64,000 nt of DNA from assembly GCF_004005565.1 (NCBI RefSeq), contig NZ_SADD01000008.1, positions 124,001 to 188,000 on the forward strand, read 5' to 3'. This stretch comes from Lujinxingia sediminis. GTDB taxonomy: Bacteria; Myxococcota_A; Bradymonadia; Bradymonadales; Bradymonadaceae. Under the pieces are notes generated by a model. It saw nothing but the letters and a program-made list of their open reading frames with translations, ran no database searches and had not been told where the DNA came from. Position 1 is the first letter of the stretch, and every line of letters starts with the position of its first letter. Below, piece by piece: positions 9,077 to 18,275 of this stretch. The position numbers were made by a program, and so were the translations under genes.

Positions 9077-9451
9077 TTACTCCACGATGACCGTCAGCTG
9101 CATGCGGTCATTGAAGCGGTTGGAGACGGCGAATTCGCCGGTGGTATTAAAGGTATAAGACCACTCCTGGTTGGCGTCGAGGTTCTGATCGACGTTGAGC
9201 GCGGCGATGTTGATGTTGTGGCGCTCCGGATCGCGGTTCTTAAAGGTAACCGTGGTGCCGGCCGGAACGGTGAGGCTGCTCGGGTTGTAGCGGAACTGGT
9301 AGAGCACCACCGAGCGGCTTTCCGGGGCGGTCGAGGACTGTGCTGCCGAGTCGTCGGGCACGGTATCGCCACCACCGCAGGCAGCGGTGAAGGCCATAAG
9401 GCTGACGAGCATGGCGATGGACATAGCTTTAGCGGCAAAACGGATGAACAT
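9077..9451 (-). CDS. Cupredoxin-like lipoprotein with an incomplete copper site
   Basis: A 124-residue predicted lipoprotein: signal sequence, lipobox TAAC, then a short Ser/Ala/Glu linker and a beta-sandwich of cupredoxin type (FRYNPSSLTVPAGTTVTFKN, then DPERHNI). His78 matches the first copper ligand. At the C-terminal ligand loop the usual C-x-x-H-x-x-M is replaced by S-N-R-F-N-D-R-M, so the Cys and second His are gone and only Met117 remains. It probably does not form a type 1 copper site. The start at 9451 was chosen for the AGGAGG Shine-Dalgarno just before it. Transcribed alone and closed by its own terminator. Confidence 0.8.
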   Translation of the reverse strand: MFIRFAAKAMSIAMLVSLMAFTAACGGGDTVPDDSAAQSSTAPESRSVVLYQFRYNPSSLTVPAGTTVTFKNRDPERHNINIAALNVDQNLDANQEWSYTFNTTGEFAVSNRFNDRMQLTVIVE

Positions 9452-9697
9452 GGAATTCCTCCTAAACATAGAGCCAGTTCAGATCACAGGACGCGACGAC
9501 GCGTGAGGGTGTGCAAGTAGAAGTTCATCGCACGTCGACTACAGGTGGCAAAAGATACTTCTCACCTGCGGAAAGTCAATGGCGGGTGACGCAGGAGAAC
9601 GTTTGGCGAAACGTTAAGCGCTGTTACCATCAGGTAGGTCGGAGAGGCCCGCGGGGCGAAGGTCGCCCGGGGGCACGCAAAGTCAAGAGGTTCACAG

Positions 9698-12553
9698 TTG
9701 GATTGGAAAGTACATCAACAGATCGCGCGGGTGGCGCTGGAGCGCAGGCTGGTTGATTTTGAAGCCGTGTCGCGCAGTCTCTATGACCTGGGGCGTCTGG
9801 CCGACGAGGGAAAGACGCCTACGGTCGAATACTGGGTAAGCCAGGGGTGGCTGGCACCCGAGGGGCTTGATGAGGTCTTGCGCAGCCTGGGCTATCAGGA
9901 GGGCTTGGAACGGGCTCAGACCGCGTTCGTGGAAGGCCGGGGGGAGGAGCGAACGACCCGTTTTCAGAAGAACGACGAGGTGGTGACCTCGCGCATCGAG
10001 GTCGGCCGCCGTGCGCCTACCCTCGGGGTGTCGCGTCGGGAGGTTGGCGCGCAGGCTGATGAGCCTCCCGAGGGACTGGGGCTGGAGACGAGCACGGAAG
10101 TCGCTGCTGACGCCACCCCCACGCTGCGTGCAGGCGTGGCAGCGGCCTGGGCCCGGCCCGGGTGGCGAAGTGGGGAAGAGACCGGGCGCCATTTCGCCTT
10201 TGAGCGCACGGAAGTCTATCAGCCGGCGTTGAGCGCTGGCGAGATGCTCAGCGGGCAGGCGCGCTACGAGTTGGGCGCGGCGCTGGGGGCGGGTGGTGGT
10301 GGCAGCGTGATCTCGGCGCATGATCGCGTGCTCGGGCGGGTGGTGGCGATGAAGATCGCACGGCCCTCGGCTCGTCATGACGCCCGCGCGGTGGCGCGTT
10401 TTCTGGCGGAAGCGCAGATCACAGGCCAACTCGAGCATCCCAACATCATGCCGATCTACGATGTGGGTGTGCTTGATGACGGGCGGGTTTATTACACCAT
10501 GCGGCGAGTCAACCATCACTCTCTGGCCGAGGTGATCGCGGGCCTGCGCGCGCGCGACGAGGCGTACCTTCGCGAGTACTCGTGTCACCGTCTGCTGGGC
10601 ATCCTCCAGCAGGCCGCGCAGGCCATTCATTACGCGCATGTCCGCGGGGTGGTGCACCGTGACCTGAAGCCCTCCAACATTATGCTTGGCGAGTATGGGG
10701 AGGTGCTGGTGATGGACTGGGGCATCGCTCATGTCAGCGGCAACCGGGTACACACCGACCTGGGACCAGAGGATGAGCCCGGCCAGGGGCAAACCCTGGG
10801 GACGCCCTCGTACATGTCGCCGGAGCAGGCTCAGGGGCGCCTTCATGAGGTTGATGCCCGCAGTGACGTCTACGGGCTGGGGGCCGTGCTCTATGAGATC
10901 CTCTCTCTGGAGGTGCCATATGATGGCGAGGACGCGCGCGCGACGATGTGGATGGTGGTTGAGGGCCTCCTTGTGCCGCCTTCAAAGCGAGCAGAGCCGT
11001 TGTGGACATTCAGCGAGGCGATTGAGGCGGTCTGCCTGCGGGCGATGTCGAGCGAACGCGAGGAGCGCTTCGCTTCGGCTCGCCAATTCTACGAGGCCCT
11101 CGATGAGGCCATCAGCGGGAGCGGTCCGGTGCAGGTGCAGAGTAGCGTGGAGCGCGGTCAGGTGCTGCTCAACACGTACCGTGAGGTACTCGCCAGTGCT
11201 GAAGAGCTGGCAGATGAGATCGACGGCATCAGCGGGCAGGTGGAGCCCTGGGAGTCGATTGAACGCAAACGCGCACTCTGGGAGCTCGAAGATCGACGCC
11301 TGCAACTTCAGCGTGAGAGCGCGCAGATCTTTGGTGAGGCTGTGGCCGCCTTCCAGGAGGTTCTTCATCTTCACCCGGAACAGCCTGAGGCGCGCTGCGG
11401 GATGGCTGAGCTCAGCTGGGAGCGTTATCGGGCCTCCCGTCAGCGCCAGGACATCGCTGGCATGGTTTACTACGAGGCGATGGTGCGGGAGCACGGTGGG
11501 GAGGCGTTCGCCGCGCGCTTTGCGCGTCATTGCGACGTGACGCTTACGACGCGACCGCCCGGTGCCGACATCACGCTCTTTCCGTGTCAGGAGATCGACC
11601 GACGGATGGTCGTTGCCGATGCTCGCCAGCTGGGACGATCGCCGGTGCACCTCGCCTCGCTGGAGGCCGGGAGTTACATGATTGTGGTGCAGCGCAGCGG
11701 ATCGTCACCGGTGCGGGCGCCTCTTCATGTGGAAGTGGGCATGACGCGGGCCGAGTTTCGCGTGGATCTTCCCGCCGACCACGAAGTCGCTGCGGGCTTT
11801 GTCTATGTTGCCGGAGGGCCTTGCTCCCTCGGTGGTGATCCGGAGGCGTTTCATCCCTCTCCGGCGCGTCGGGTAGACGTCGCCTCGTTCTTTTGCGCGC
11901 GTCTCCCGGTGACCTTCCGCGAGTACCTGGAGTGGCTCGATGAGCTCAGCCAGAGCGATCTGGAACAGGCCCGACATCACGCTCCGAAGACCCGCGCCGA
12001 CGATGGTGAGTTGGCGACTTTCGATGTCGCAACCGGACGCTGGACGCCTTCACCCATTCTTATTGAGGGGCCGATGCGCGATCGCTACGCCGAAGGGGGC
12101 GGGTATGAACTCGATCTTCCGGTCGTGGGCATCAGCGCCCATGACGCCCGGGCCTACTGCGCCTGGCGCGCTCAACGCGACGGCCGCCGCTACCGGTTGC
12201 TTCGTGAAGATGAATGGGAGAAGGCCGGTCGCGGTGTCGACGCACGCTTCTTTCCCTGGGGAAACCACTTCGACGCGACCTTCTGCAAAATGCGCTACTC
12301 TCGCCCCGAGTTCAGCCAGCCCGAGCCGGTGGGCTCTTTTCTCGATGATACCTCCCCCTACGGCGTGCGTGACCTCAGCGGCGGGGTTCAGGAGTGGTGC
12401 GAAGCCGGCCCGGAGGACGGCGACGACCGGGCGGTGCGTGGCGGCGGCTGGAATAGGGATCAGTGCGCGTGCCGCCTGGCCAGTCGCATGCGTGTTCTGG
12501 CCGATGCCCGCTCGGCGGGCATCGGATTTCGTCTGGCCTATGATGCCAGCTGA
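9698..12553 (+). CDS. Ser/Thr protein kinase fused to a formylglycine-generating-enzyme-like (SUMF1) domain
   Basis: A 951-residue signalling protein. Residues 1-70 form an N-terminal helical module; 190-465 are a Hanks-type kinase with a Gly-rich loop (GAGGGGSVISAHD), Lys219 (VAMKI), Glu238, HRDLKPSN at 320-327 and the metal site as DWG (340-342) instead of DFG, common in this kinase subfamily. GTPSYMSPEQ is the activation segment. A coiled or TPR-like stretch (490-600) is followed by a short PEGA-like strand region (TTRPPGADITLFP). From about residue 708 there is an FGE-sulfatase fold (EDEWEKAGRG, FFPWGNHFD, LSGGVQEWCE, RGGGWNR, GFRLAY). No transmembrane helix is evident. Start is a TTG with AAGAGG upstream. 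Its last 16 bases overlap comM convergently. Confidence 0.9.
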   Translation: MDWKVHQQIARVALERRLVDFEAVSRSLYDLGRLADEGKTPTVEYWVSQGWLAPEGLDEVLRSLGYQEGLERAQTAFVEGRGEERTTRFQKNDEVVTSRIEVGRRAPTLGVSRREVGAQADEPPEGLGLETSTEVAADATPTLRAGVAAAWARPGWRSGEETGRHFAFERTEVYQPALSAGEMLSGQARYELGAALGAGGGGSVISAHDRVLGRVVAMKIARPSARHDARAVARFLAEAQITGQLEHPNIMPIYDVGVLDDGRVYYTMRRVNHHSLAEVIAGLRARDEAYLREYSCHRLLGILQQAAQAIHYAHVRGVVHRDLKPSNIMLGEYGEVLVMDWGIAHVSGNRVHTDLGPEDEPGQGQTLGTPSYMSPEQAQGRLHEVDARSDVYGLGAVLYEILSLEVPYDGEDARATMWMVVEGLLVPPSKRAEPLWTFSEAIEAVCLRAMSSEREERFASARQFYEALDEAISGSGPVQVQSSVERGQVLLNTYREVLASAEELADEIDGISGQVEPWESIERKRALWELEDRRLQLQRESAQIFGEAVAAFQEVLHLHPEQPEARCGMAELSWERYRASRQRQDIAGMVYYEAMVREHGGEAFAARFARHCDVTLTTRPPGADITLFPCQEIDRRMVVADARQLGRSPVHLASLEAGSYMIVVQRSGSSPVRAPLHVEVGMTRAEFRVDLPADHEVAAGFVYVAGGPCSLGGDPEAFHPSPARRVDVASFFCARLPVTFREYLEWLDELSQSDLEQARHHAPKTRADDGELATFDVATGRWTPSPILIEGPMRDRYAEGGGYELDLPVVGISAHDARAYCAWRAQRDGRRYRLLREDEWEKAGRGVDARFFPWGNHFDATFCKMRYSRPEFSQPEPVGSFLDDTSPYGVRDLSGGVQEWCEAGPEDGDDRAVRGGGWNRDQCACRLASRMRVLADARSAGIGFRLAYDAS

Positions 12554-14100
12554 GCGTCGAGGGGCCGGTCCAGTGAGCGGTAGTGAATCGCCTCGGCCAG
12601 GTGCGCCTGGGTGATATCCCGTGCCTCGTCGAGGTCGGCGATGGTGCGGGCGACCTTGAGCATACGATCGCAACTTCGTGCGCTCAGTCCAAGGCGATCG
12701 ACGACCCTGGCGAGCATCTCGTGGCAGTCATCGGTCAGGGCACAGTAGCGACGAAGCTGGTCTGGGCCCATCTGGCTGTTGGCGTGACGTCCGCAGCTGA
12801 GCAGGCGCTCGCGCTGACGGTTGCGCGCGCGCTGTACCCGCTGGCGGATCACCGAGGAGGGCTCCGAGGGGCGCGCGCGCCTGAGCTCCTCATAGGGCAC
12901 CGCCGGGACCTCGATGTGGATGTCGATGCGATCGAGGAGCGGGCCGCTTAAGCGAGAGCGGTAGCGTTTGATCTCGTCGATGGAGCAGGAGCATCGTCGG
13001 GCGCTGTTGCCAAAATGGCCACAGCGACAGGGGTTCATGGCTGCCACCAGCATCACATCGGCCGGGTAGGTCAGGCTGAGCAGACTGCGGGTCAGAGTGA
13101 CCTGACGGTTTTCCAGGGGCTGGCGCAGCGTCTCCAGGGAGTTGCGCCGGAACTCCGGGAGCTCATCGAGGAAGAGCACCCCGTTATGCGCCATACTCAG
13201 CTCTCCGGGGCGCGGGATGCCGGAGCCGCCGCCCACAAGCCCGACCTCACTGATGGTGTGGTGCGGGGCGCGAAAGGGGCGCTCCGAGATCCAGGGGGTC
13301 TGCGGAGGAAGTCGGCCGGTGACGCTGTAGATTTTGGTCGTCTCCAGCGCCTCTTCAAAGCTCATCTCAGGGAGGATTGTGGCCAGACGCCGGGCAAGCA
13401 TGCTTTTTCCCGAGCCGGGGGGACCGATCATCAGGACGTTATGTGCGCCGGCGGCGGCGACCTCCAGGGCGCGCTTGGCCGGGAGCTGCCCGCTGACCTG
13501 TGAAAAGTCCACATCGCCCGCTCGTCGCAGTCCCGGTTGGGGCATCGGCTGGCGTTCAAAGGGGGCGGCCTCGTTGCGGGCCTGCATCAACGCCACGACC
13601 TCTGAGAGGTGCTCAAAGCCAAGCACCTCCACGCCTTCGACCACAGCGGCCTCAGCGGCGTTCTCCCGGGGGACCATCACCCCCTTCAGCCCCATGTCGC
13701 GGGCGAGGATCGCCATGGCCAGTGCCCCGCGAATCGGGCGCACACGTCCGTCGAGCGCGAGCTCCCCGGCGACCAGGTAGTCGGCAAGTCGCGGCGCGCT
13801 CGCCAGCGGGGGAAGCACCCCCTGGGCGCGAAGGATCGCAAGGGCGATCGGAAGATCAAAGGCGGTGCCATCTTTGCGGATGTTCGCCGGCGCGAGGTTC
13901 ACGGTGACGCGCCGATCCACGGGAAACTCCAGGGTGAGGTTCTCAATGGCCGCCTGCACCCGCAGGCGGCTCTCCCGGATGGCGTTGTCCGGAAGCCCCA
14001 CCAGGTGGAAGGCCGGAAGTCCTACAGCAAAGTCGATCTCGATATCGACCAGCGAGGCGTCGACGCCCAGCAAAGTCGCAGAATGCACGCGGGTGATCAT
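12538..14100 (-). CDS. comM: YifB/ComM family Mg-chelatase-like AAA+ ATPase
   Basis: A 520-residue helicase-like protein linked in other bacteria to branch migration during natural transformation. The N-terminal Lon-like part (HLVGLPDNAIRESR, VNLAPANIRKDG) is followed by the AAA+ core with Walker A GPPGSGKSML, Walker B LFLDELPEF, and the C-terminal Mg-chelatase domain with the CRCG...C motif (NPCRCGHFG) and RYRSRLSGPLLDRIDIH. A GGGAG sequence is best spaced for the ATG at 14100 rather than the ATG at 14106. No other competence gene is nearby. It overlaps the kinase/FGE gene tail to tail. Confidence 0.95.
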   Translation of the reverse strand: MITRVHSATLLGVDASLVDIEIDFAVGLPAFHLVGLPDNAIRESRLRVQAAIENLTLEFPVDRRVTVNLAPANIRKDGTAFDLPIALAILRAQGVLPPLASAPRLADYLVAGELALDGRVRPIRGALAMAILARDMGLKGVMVPRENAAEAAVVEGVEVLGFEHLSEVVALMQARNEAAPFERQPMPQPGLRRAGDVDFSQVSGQLPAKRALEVAAAGAHNVLMIGPPGSGKSMLARRLATILPEMSFEEALETTKIYSVTGRLPPQTPWISERPFRAPHHTISEVGLVGGGSGIPRPGELSMAHNGVLFLDELPEFRRNSLETLRQPLENRQVTLTRSLLSLTYPADVMLVAAMNPCRCGHFGNSARRCSCSIDEIKRYRSRLSGPLLDRIDIHIEVPAVPYEELRRARPSEPSSVIRQRVQRARNRQRERLLSCGRHANSQMGPDQLRRYCALTDDCHEMLARVVDRLGLSARSCDRMLKVARTIADLDEARDITQAHLAEAIHYRSLDRPLDAQLAS

Positions 14101-14364
14101 GGTCATCTCCCAACAAGGAGCTCGAAGTCAGTGCCGGCTCTCTGAAACGTCGAGCCGGGGCGATAGCGCCTGGCGCCACGTCTGTTATCGAGCGCCTTGC
14201 CGCGATCTTGCGTGGGGAAAGGCGATTCGCCATCTGGCCACCGAAGAGTCGCTTCAGGGGCGTGAGGCATGGATTGACCATGGTGTGCCAGCTTGTCACA
14301 GCCCGGTCGGGCTATGGTGGCGAGTTGGGCGGAAAGTTGGCGAATTGGAAGGTGACCGGGCTTG

Positions 14365-14380
14365 TGGAACGCGCTTTGCA
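14365..14380 (+). promoter_or_regulatory. Sigma-54 (-24/-12) promoter for the Tad-like operon
   Basis: TGGAACG at 14365-14371, four bases, then TTGCA at 14376-14380 match the sigma-54 consensus TGGCACG-N4-TTGCA at all but one position with correct GG-GC spacing. It lies about 100 bases before the first gene of the operon in an otherwise non-coding 380-base gap. Confidence 0.75.
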
Positions 14381-14480
14381 CATCTGTCTGCGCATTGATG
14401 AGTCATGATTCCGGTGCTGCAGATGTGCGCCGTCAGTGTTTTCGATAAGAGAGGTCTGTGTGAATAGAGGTGATACCCAA

Positions 14481-15443
14481 ATGCGCAGCGCTGCGCAGTG
14501 GGGCGCCCGTTTGACGCGGGGAGGCTTCCACCTGATCGGGGTGCTCCTGGTGTGCGGGCTGGTCTCGTGGATCGTGGCTGACGCGCCTCTGACGCTGCGC
14601 CTGGTCGCTGCCAGCTGGCAGCACGAGGGGGTTCCGAGGGCGGTCGCGCTGGGAGGGGCGATTCAGCTCGGGCTGTCGGCCTGTGTGTGGGCGCTTTTGA
14701 TGATCGTGTGGGAGCTCTTTACCTCGGGTGGGGCGCGACGGGTAGCTCACACCTCGCAGCGCGCGCTTCGGGCGGCCCGGGGCACCGTGATCACCGAGAC
14801 GCTGATCGTGATCCCGATTGTGCTGCTGCTGATCTTTGGTCTGGCGCAACTGGCGATCAACAACATCGCCGGGGTGCTCAATCAGGTGGCTTATTTTCAG
14901 GCCGCACGGACCGCCTGGGTGTGGGCCCCGGAGCCCGGGATCAGCGAGGCGGATCTCAAAGATCGCGCGCGCATCGCGGTGGCGCTGACCTTTACGCCGG
15001 TCGCTCCCGGCAATTACCAGACCACCGGATATTTTGGAGTTGGCGGTGATGGCGATCTCTCGGAGCGGGCGCTCGACGCCCGCGAGATCATGCGCGAGCG
15101 CTACTTCTCGATCGAAGATGCCATCATCGGGGCGCTTCCCCTGGAGCCCTCGGCCGATGCCAACAACACGTCTTTTGATCGCGCGCTGGACAGCTCGACC
15201 AACTACGCCACGCGCGCCACCCAGAAGTTCACCCACGCCTACCTGGCCACCGAGATCGAGGAGGTCATCAACACCGGCGGGGAGGTCGGGGTCAGCTACA
15301 CCTATTATCTGCACCAGGCGATGCCGCTGGTGGGTGGGATTTTCGGGGAGACCCACACCGTGGGTACACGCAGTGCCAAATACATGGCTTTGAGCTACCG
15401 GGCGACGATGCCCGCGCAGCCTTATCGAGTGGGGCGTCCATGA
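14481..15443 (+). CDS. Tad-like pseudopilin / TadE-family protein 1
   Basis: A 320-residue protein. Two hydrophobic stretches near the N-terminus (about 17-40 and 55-80) are followed by a pilin-like helix at 104-128 (ITETLIVIPIVLLL). That helix is preceded by Gly with Glu at +5 (G|TVITE), the processing pattern of Tad pseudopilins. The C-terminal 190 residues are predicted to be extracytoplasmic and contain no recognised domain. ATG 14481 has AGAGGTGA seven bases upstream; a GTG at 14460 with GAGAGG is an alternative. First gene of a four-gene unit; its stop overlaps the next start by four bases. Confidence 0.78.
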   Translation: MRSAAQWGARLTRGGFHLIGVLLVCGLVSWIVADAPLTLRLVAASWQHEGVPRAVALGGAIQLGLSACVWALLMIVWELFTSGGARRVAHTSQRALRAARGTVITETLIVIPIVLLLIFGLAQLAINNIAGVLNQVAYFQAARTAWVWAPEPGISEADLKDRARIAVALTFTPVAPGNYQTTGYFGVGGDGDLSERALDAREIMRERYFSIEDAIIGALPLEPSADANNTSFDRALDSSTNYATRATQKFTHAYLATEIEEVINTGGEVGVSYTYYLHQAMPLVGGIFGETHTVGTRSAKYMALSYRATMPAQPYRVGRP

Positions 15444-17299
15444 CGGAGACGATGACGATCGAAGAGGAACAGTCGGGAGGGCTATCGGCGCGACTTCGGC
15501 GCCTTCATCAGGAGCAGCGTGGAGCGCTGGCGCTGTTGTGCCTGGCCGGCTTGATGATCCTGTTGATGATGGGGCTCGTGGTCTACGACGCCACCGAGGT
15601 CGCCAACGAGAAGGTCCACGTGCAGGCGTCGGCTGACGCTTCAGCATACAGCCAGGCGGCAATCAACGCGCGCACCATGAACATGCTGGCCTTCGCCAAC
15701 GTCGGCAAACGCGTCAACATCGGTATGGTCGCAGCCTATGAGACGGTCTACAGCTGGATGACCTGGATCACCGGGGTGGCCTGGGTCTTGACCATTGCGT
15801 GCGTGTTGATCGCGGCAATACCGGGAGCTCAGGCTGTCGCCAAACTCTGCGGAAAAATGGCAGAGGTCGCAGTCGGCGCGACGTGTGCCACGGCAAAGGA
15901 GGCCGGCGATTATTTGCGCCTGGATACCATTGTAGAGAACTTCTTCGGGCCCGAGCAGCGCGCCTTTAACAACTACCAGCAATACATGGCCGATGTGACG
16001 CCGTACTGGAGTTGGACCCAGGGGGTCTGGCGCGGATTTACCAACAACGCACCGCTGACCGTGGGTTATCCGGCACCCAAGAACGATGCCGACATCACCT
16101 TCCGTCAGCAGCTTCCAGTGCGCATTCCGGCCGAACATAGCTGGGACGGGCTCTGCGAGAAGGCCAATGAAGCCCCCCCGATCTTCGGAGACGGGTTTGA
16201 GCCGGGCAATATCATTGAGCAGGCTGACCGACGCTTTATGTTCGTTGACTTCCTGATCAAGAACGCGCTGAGTTCCGATGGCGAAGAAGATCCGGCAGGT
16301 GGCGTCGAGGGAGCCGGTGATGGCGGCAGCGGTGTGGGGGGAGGTGGCAACAGCCAGGGCGCCGGCCAGGGCCAGGAGTCGGCCTGCGACTCGCTCGAAG
16401 AGGAAGCGGCCAATGACCCCAACTCCACCTTTGAGCCGCCCCGTGAGGAGTGCGAGGTCGATGAGAACGGCAATGAGACCGATGATTGCGAGACGATTCC
16501 CGGCTCGTACACCGTCGACGGCCATACCATTGAGCTTGGCGAGGGGTGCATCCCCACCAGCGTGTTGGAGCAGCTCGACGAGGTTGACTGCACCCAGGGT
16601 GGCGCCACCATCAAGGCCGGCGCCTACGGGGCGACGTATCTGGCGGGCATGTTGGGGCTTTTGATCGACACCAGCGAAATCCCCTCCATTCTCAAGCGCC
16701 TTACCGTGATGCCTGACTCCTTTGTGGAGCGATGCAAAGACGGCACGCGCGACCGCTATCAGGGGGCCGGAGGGTTTCACGTCGACGGTCCGGCCTGGGA
16801 GCTTCAGACCGAGAACTGGCTGATGAACTCCTCGACGCTGATGTACGCCTACCGGCCCAACGCAGCGCGCAACGGCACCCACCGCGATCGCTATCAATTC
16901 ATGGGAGAGGACTCCAGTCCGGGGGTTCTCAACTTCGCCAGCGAGGGCACCTGGGCTATCAGCCGCGGTGAGATCGCCTGGCAGGGCGATGATGAACCCT
17001 CGTTGTGGGAGTCGAAGTGGGCGGCGCGCGTGCGTCCGGTGGCGCTGGATGGCGAATGGGAGGCCTACGCCCAGATGCATCAGGATTTCTCCATCTGGAG
17101 AGGACTACGCGATATTCAAGGTGAGGTGCTCGCCACCTTGCTGATCGCTCACGGCGCCGACGCCACCGGAAGCAACCTCATTACCCACGGCTACTCGATC
17201 TCGCCGGGAAGCCTGGAGGCGCTGATCTTTGAGGCGCTTTCGACCCGGGCGGCCTTTGACGCGATGGAGCCCGAACGCATGGAGGGGGTTGTCAAATGA
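15440..17299 (+). CDS. TadG-like pilus-assembly-associated protein
   Basis: A 619-residue protein. Residues 27-48 form a membrane helix introduced by RGALALLCL, followed by the TadG-type segment VHVQASADASAYSQA, in which an alpha-helix with Gln-x-x-x-Asp-Ala follows the membrane anchor. The remainder is a large exported region. It contains a low-complexity Gly/Glu/Asp stretch near residues 280-315 and a Cys-rich acidic segment (EECEVDENGNETDDCE). No von Willebrand A metal site is obvious, unlike many TadG proteins. Start and stop both overlap neighbours by ATGA, so expression is coupled. Confidence 0.78.
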   Translation: MTETMTIEEEQSGGLSARLRRLHQEQRGALALLCLAGLMILLMMGLVVYDATEVANEKVHVQASADASAYSQAAINARTMNMLAFANVGKRVNIGMVAAYETVYSWMTWITGVAWVLTIACVLIAAIPGAQAVAKLCGKMAEVAVGATCATAKEAGDYLRLDTIVENFFGPEQRAFNNYQQYMADVTPYWSWTQGVWRGFTNNAPLTVGYPAPKNDADITFRQQLPVRIPAEHSWDGLCEKANEAPPIFGDGFEPGNIIEQADRRFMFVDFLIKNALSSDGEEDPAGGVEGAGDGGSGVGGGGNSQGAGQGQESACDSLEEEAANDPNSTFEPPREECEVDENGNETDDCETIPGSYTVDGHTIELGEGCIPTSVLEQLDEVDCTQGGATIKAGAYGATYLAGMLGLLIDTSEIPSILKRLTVMPDSFVERCKDGTRDRYQGAGGFHVDGPAWELQTENWLMNSSTLMYAYRPNAARNGTHRDRYQFMGEDSSPGVLNFASEGTWAISRGEIAWQGDDEPSLWESKWAARVRPVALDGEWEAYAQMHQDFSIWRGLRDIQGEVLATLLIAHGADATGSNLITHGYSISPGSLEALIFEALSTRAAFDAMEPERMEGVVK

Positions 17300-18240
17300 A
17301 GCGATATCTACGCCTTCGAAATCTGATGGAACGCTCCGGCCTTCATGTGTTTGAGCGCGATGAGCAGGGCGCGGCCCTCACCGAAGTGGTGATGTGTCTG
17401 CCCTTCTTCATCCTGGTCTTTGGCGGGTTGATGAACCTGGGGCTGGTCGGGCAGCAGAGTGTGGCCACTAAACATGTGGCCGCCCACGATATGTGGACGC
17501 AGGTCTACCATGAGGGGGCGAACAACGCGTTGCGCATGAGCCCGCGTACCCAGCTTCCGGAGCTCGACAATCTGGGCTCGGTGCAGGGGATTGCGGCTCT
17601 GGGCGGCGATATCGCCGCGATGGCTTCAGGGCATTGGGGCGAGGCCTGGTTTCATACGGAGTTGGCCCCGGTGCTGACCCTGGGACAGATCGACTACGAC
17701 TCGCATTCGCATGAGGCGGCTCGTCGGCTGCAGCAGCATATGAAGCCGCCTCATCAGATGACCGGCCATATCCTGGGCGGTACCGATGAGGGGCGTCGTC
17801 CGGTGCTCGCGCAGATCGCCACAAATGATAACCTCATCGACGACAACCTCATCAACCCGGGCGGAAATATGCTGCAGTGGCTGCTCACTTCGGTGCTGCA
17901 GTTCAGCGGCGGGGTGCCGGGAGCCTTTGCTGCGATTCGCTACGGTGACCAGGATGGCATGGCTTCCCATCAGGTCTCTCTCTATGGCGGCCGCCTCACC
18001 CCTACGTTCAGCGCGCGCTACTCCGCGATGCTTTCCCCCCACCCCACGCGTTCCGGCGAGGAGGGAGGCACCAGCGGCGAGGAGGTCTTTGACCTCAATG
18101 ATCCTCGCGGGCAGTGGGGGCTTTATTACGTCGCGGCCCAGACGACCAATAACTACCGTTGGGTCTACAACATGATGAACGTGCAGTTCGATGAGGACGA
18201 GACGCAGTCGACGGCCACGCGCTACGAGGCGGGTCAATGA
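17296..18240 (+). CDS. TadE-family pseudopilin 2
   Basis: A 314-residue protein beginning with a short basic leader and the motif G|AALTEVVMCLPFFILVFGG: a Gly cleavage site with Glu at +5 and a hydrophobic helix, as expected for a TadE-type pseudopilin. The remaining 260 residues have no recognised domain and are rich in His and Gln. It is translationally coupled to the TadG-like gene (ATGA overlap), which supports a common complex in the envelope. Confidence 0.78.
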   Translation: MKRYLRLRNLMERSGLHVFERDEQGAALTEVVMCLPFFILVFGGLMNLGLVGQQSVATKHVAAHDMWTQVYHEGANNALRMSPRTQLPELDNLGSVQGIAALGGDIAAMASGHWGEAWFHTELAPVLTLGQIDYDSHSHEAARRLQQHMKPPHQMTGHILGGTDEGRRPVLAQIATNDNLIDDNLINPGGNMLQWLLTSVLQFSGGVPGAFAAIRYGDQDGMASHQVSLYGGRLTPTFSARYSAMLSPHPTRSGEEGGTSGEEVFDLNDPRGQWGLYYVAAQTTNNYRWVYNMMNVQFDEDETQSTATRYEAGQ

Positions 18241-18275
18241 GCGCAGCGAGCAAAAGCCGCAATGAGGAGGGGTGT

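Noticed and set aside
9841-9870. Sigma-54-like TGGCACC-N4-GGGC
   Set aside because: Inside the kinase/FGE coding region and mismatched in the -12 element.
15641-17080. Long minus-strand open frame opposite the TadG-like gene
   Set aside because: Shadow frame rich in Arg, His and Gly with no motif; it conflicts with a translationally coupled operon on the plus strand.
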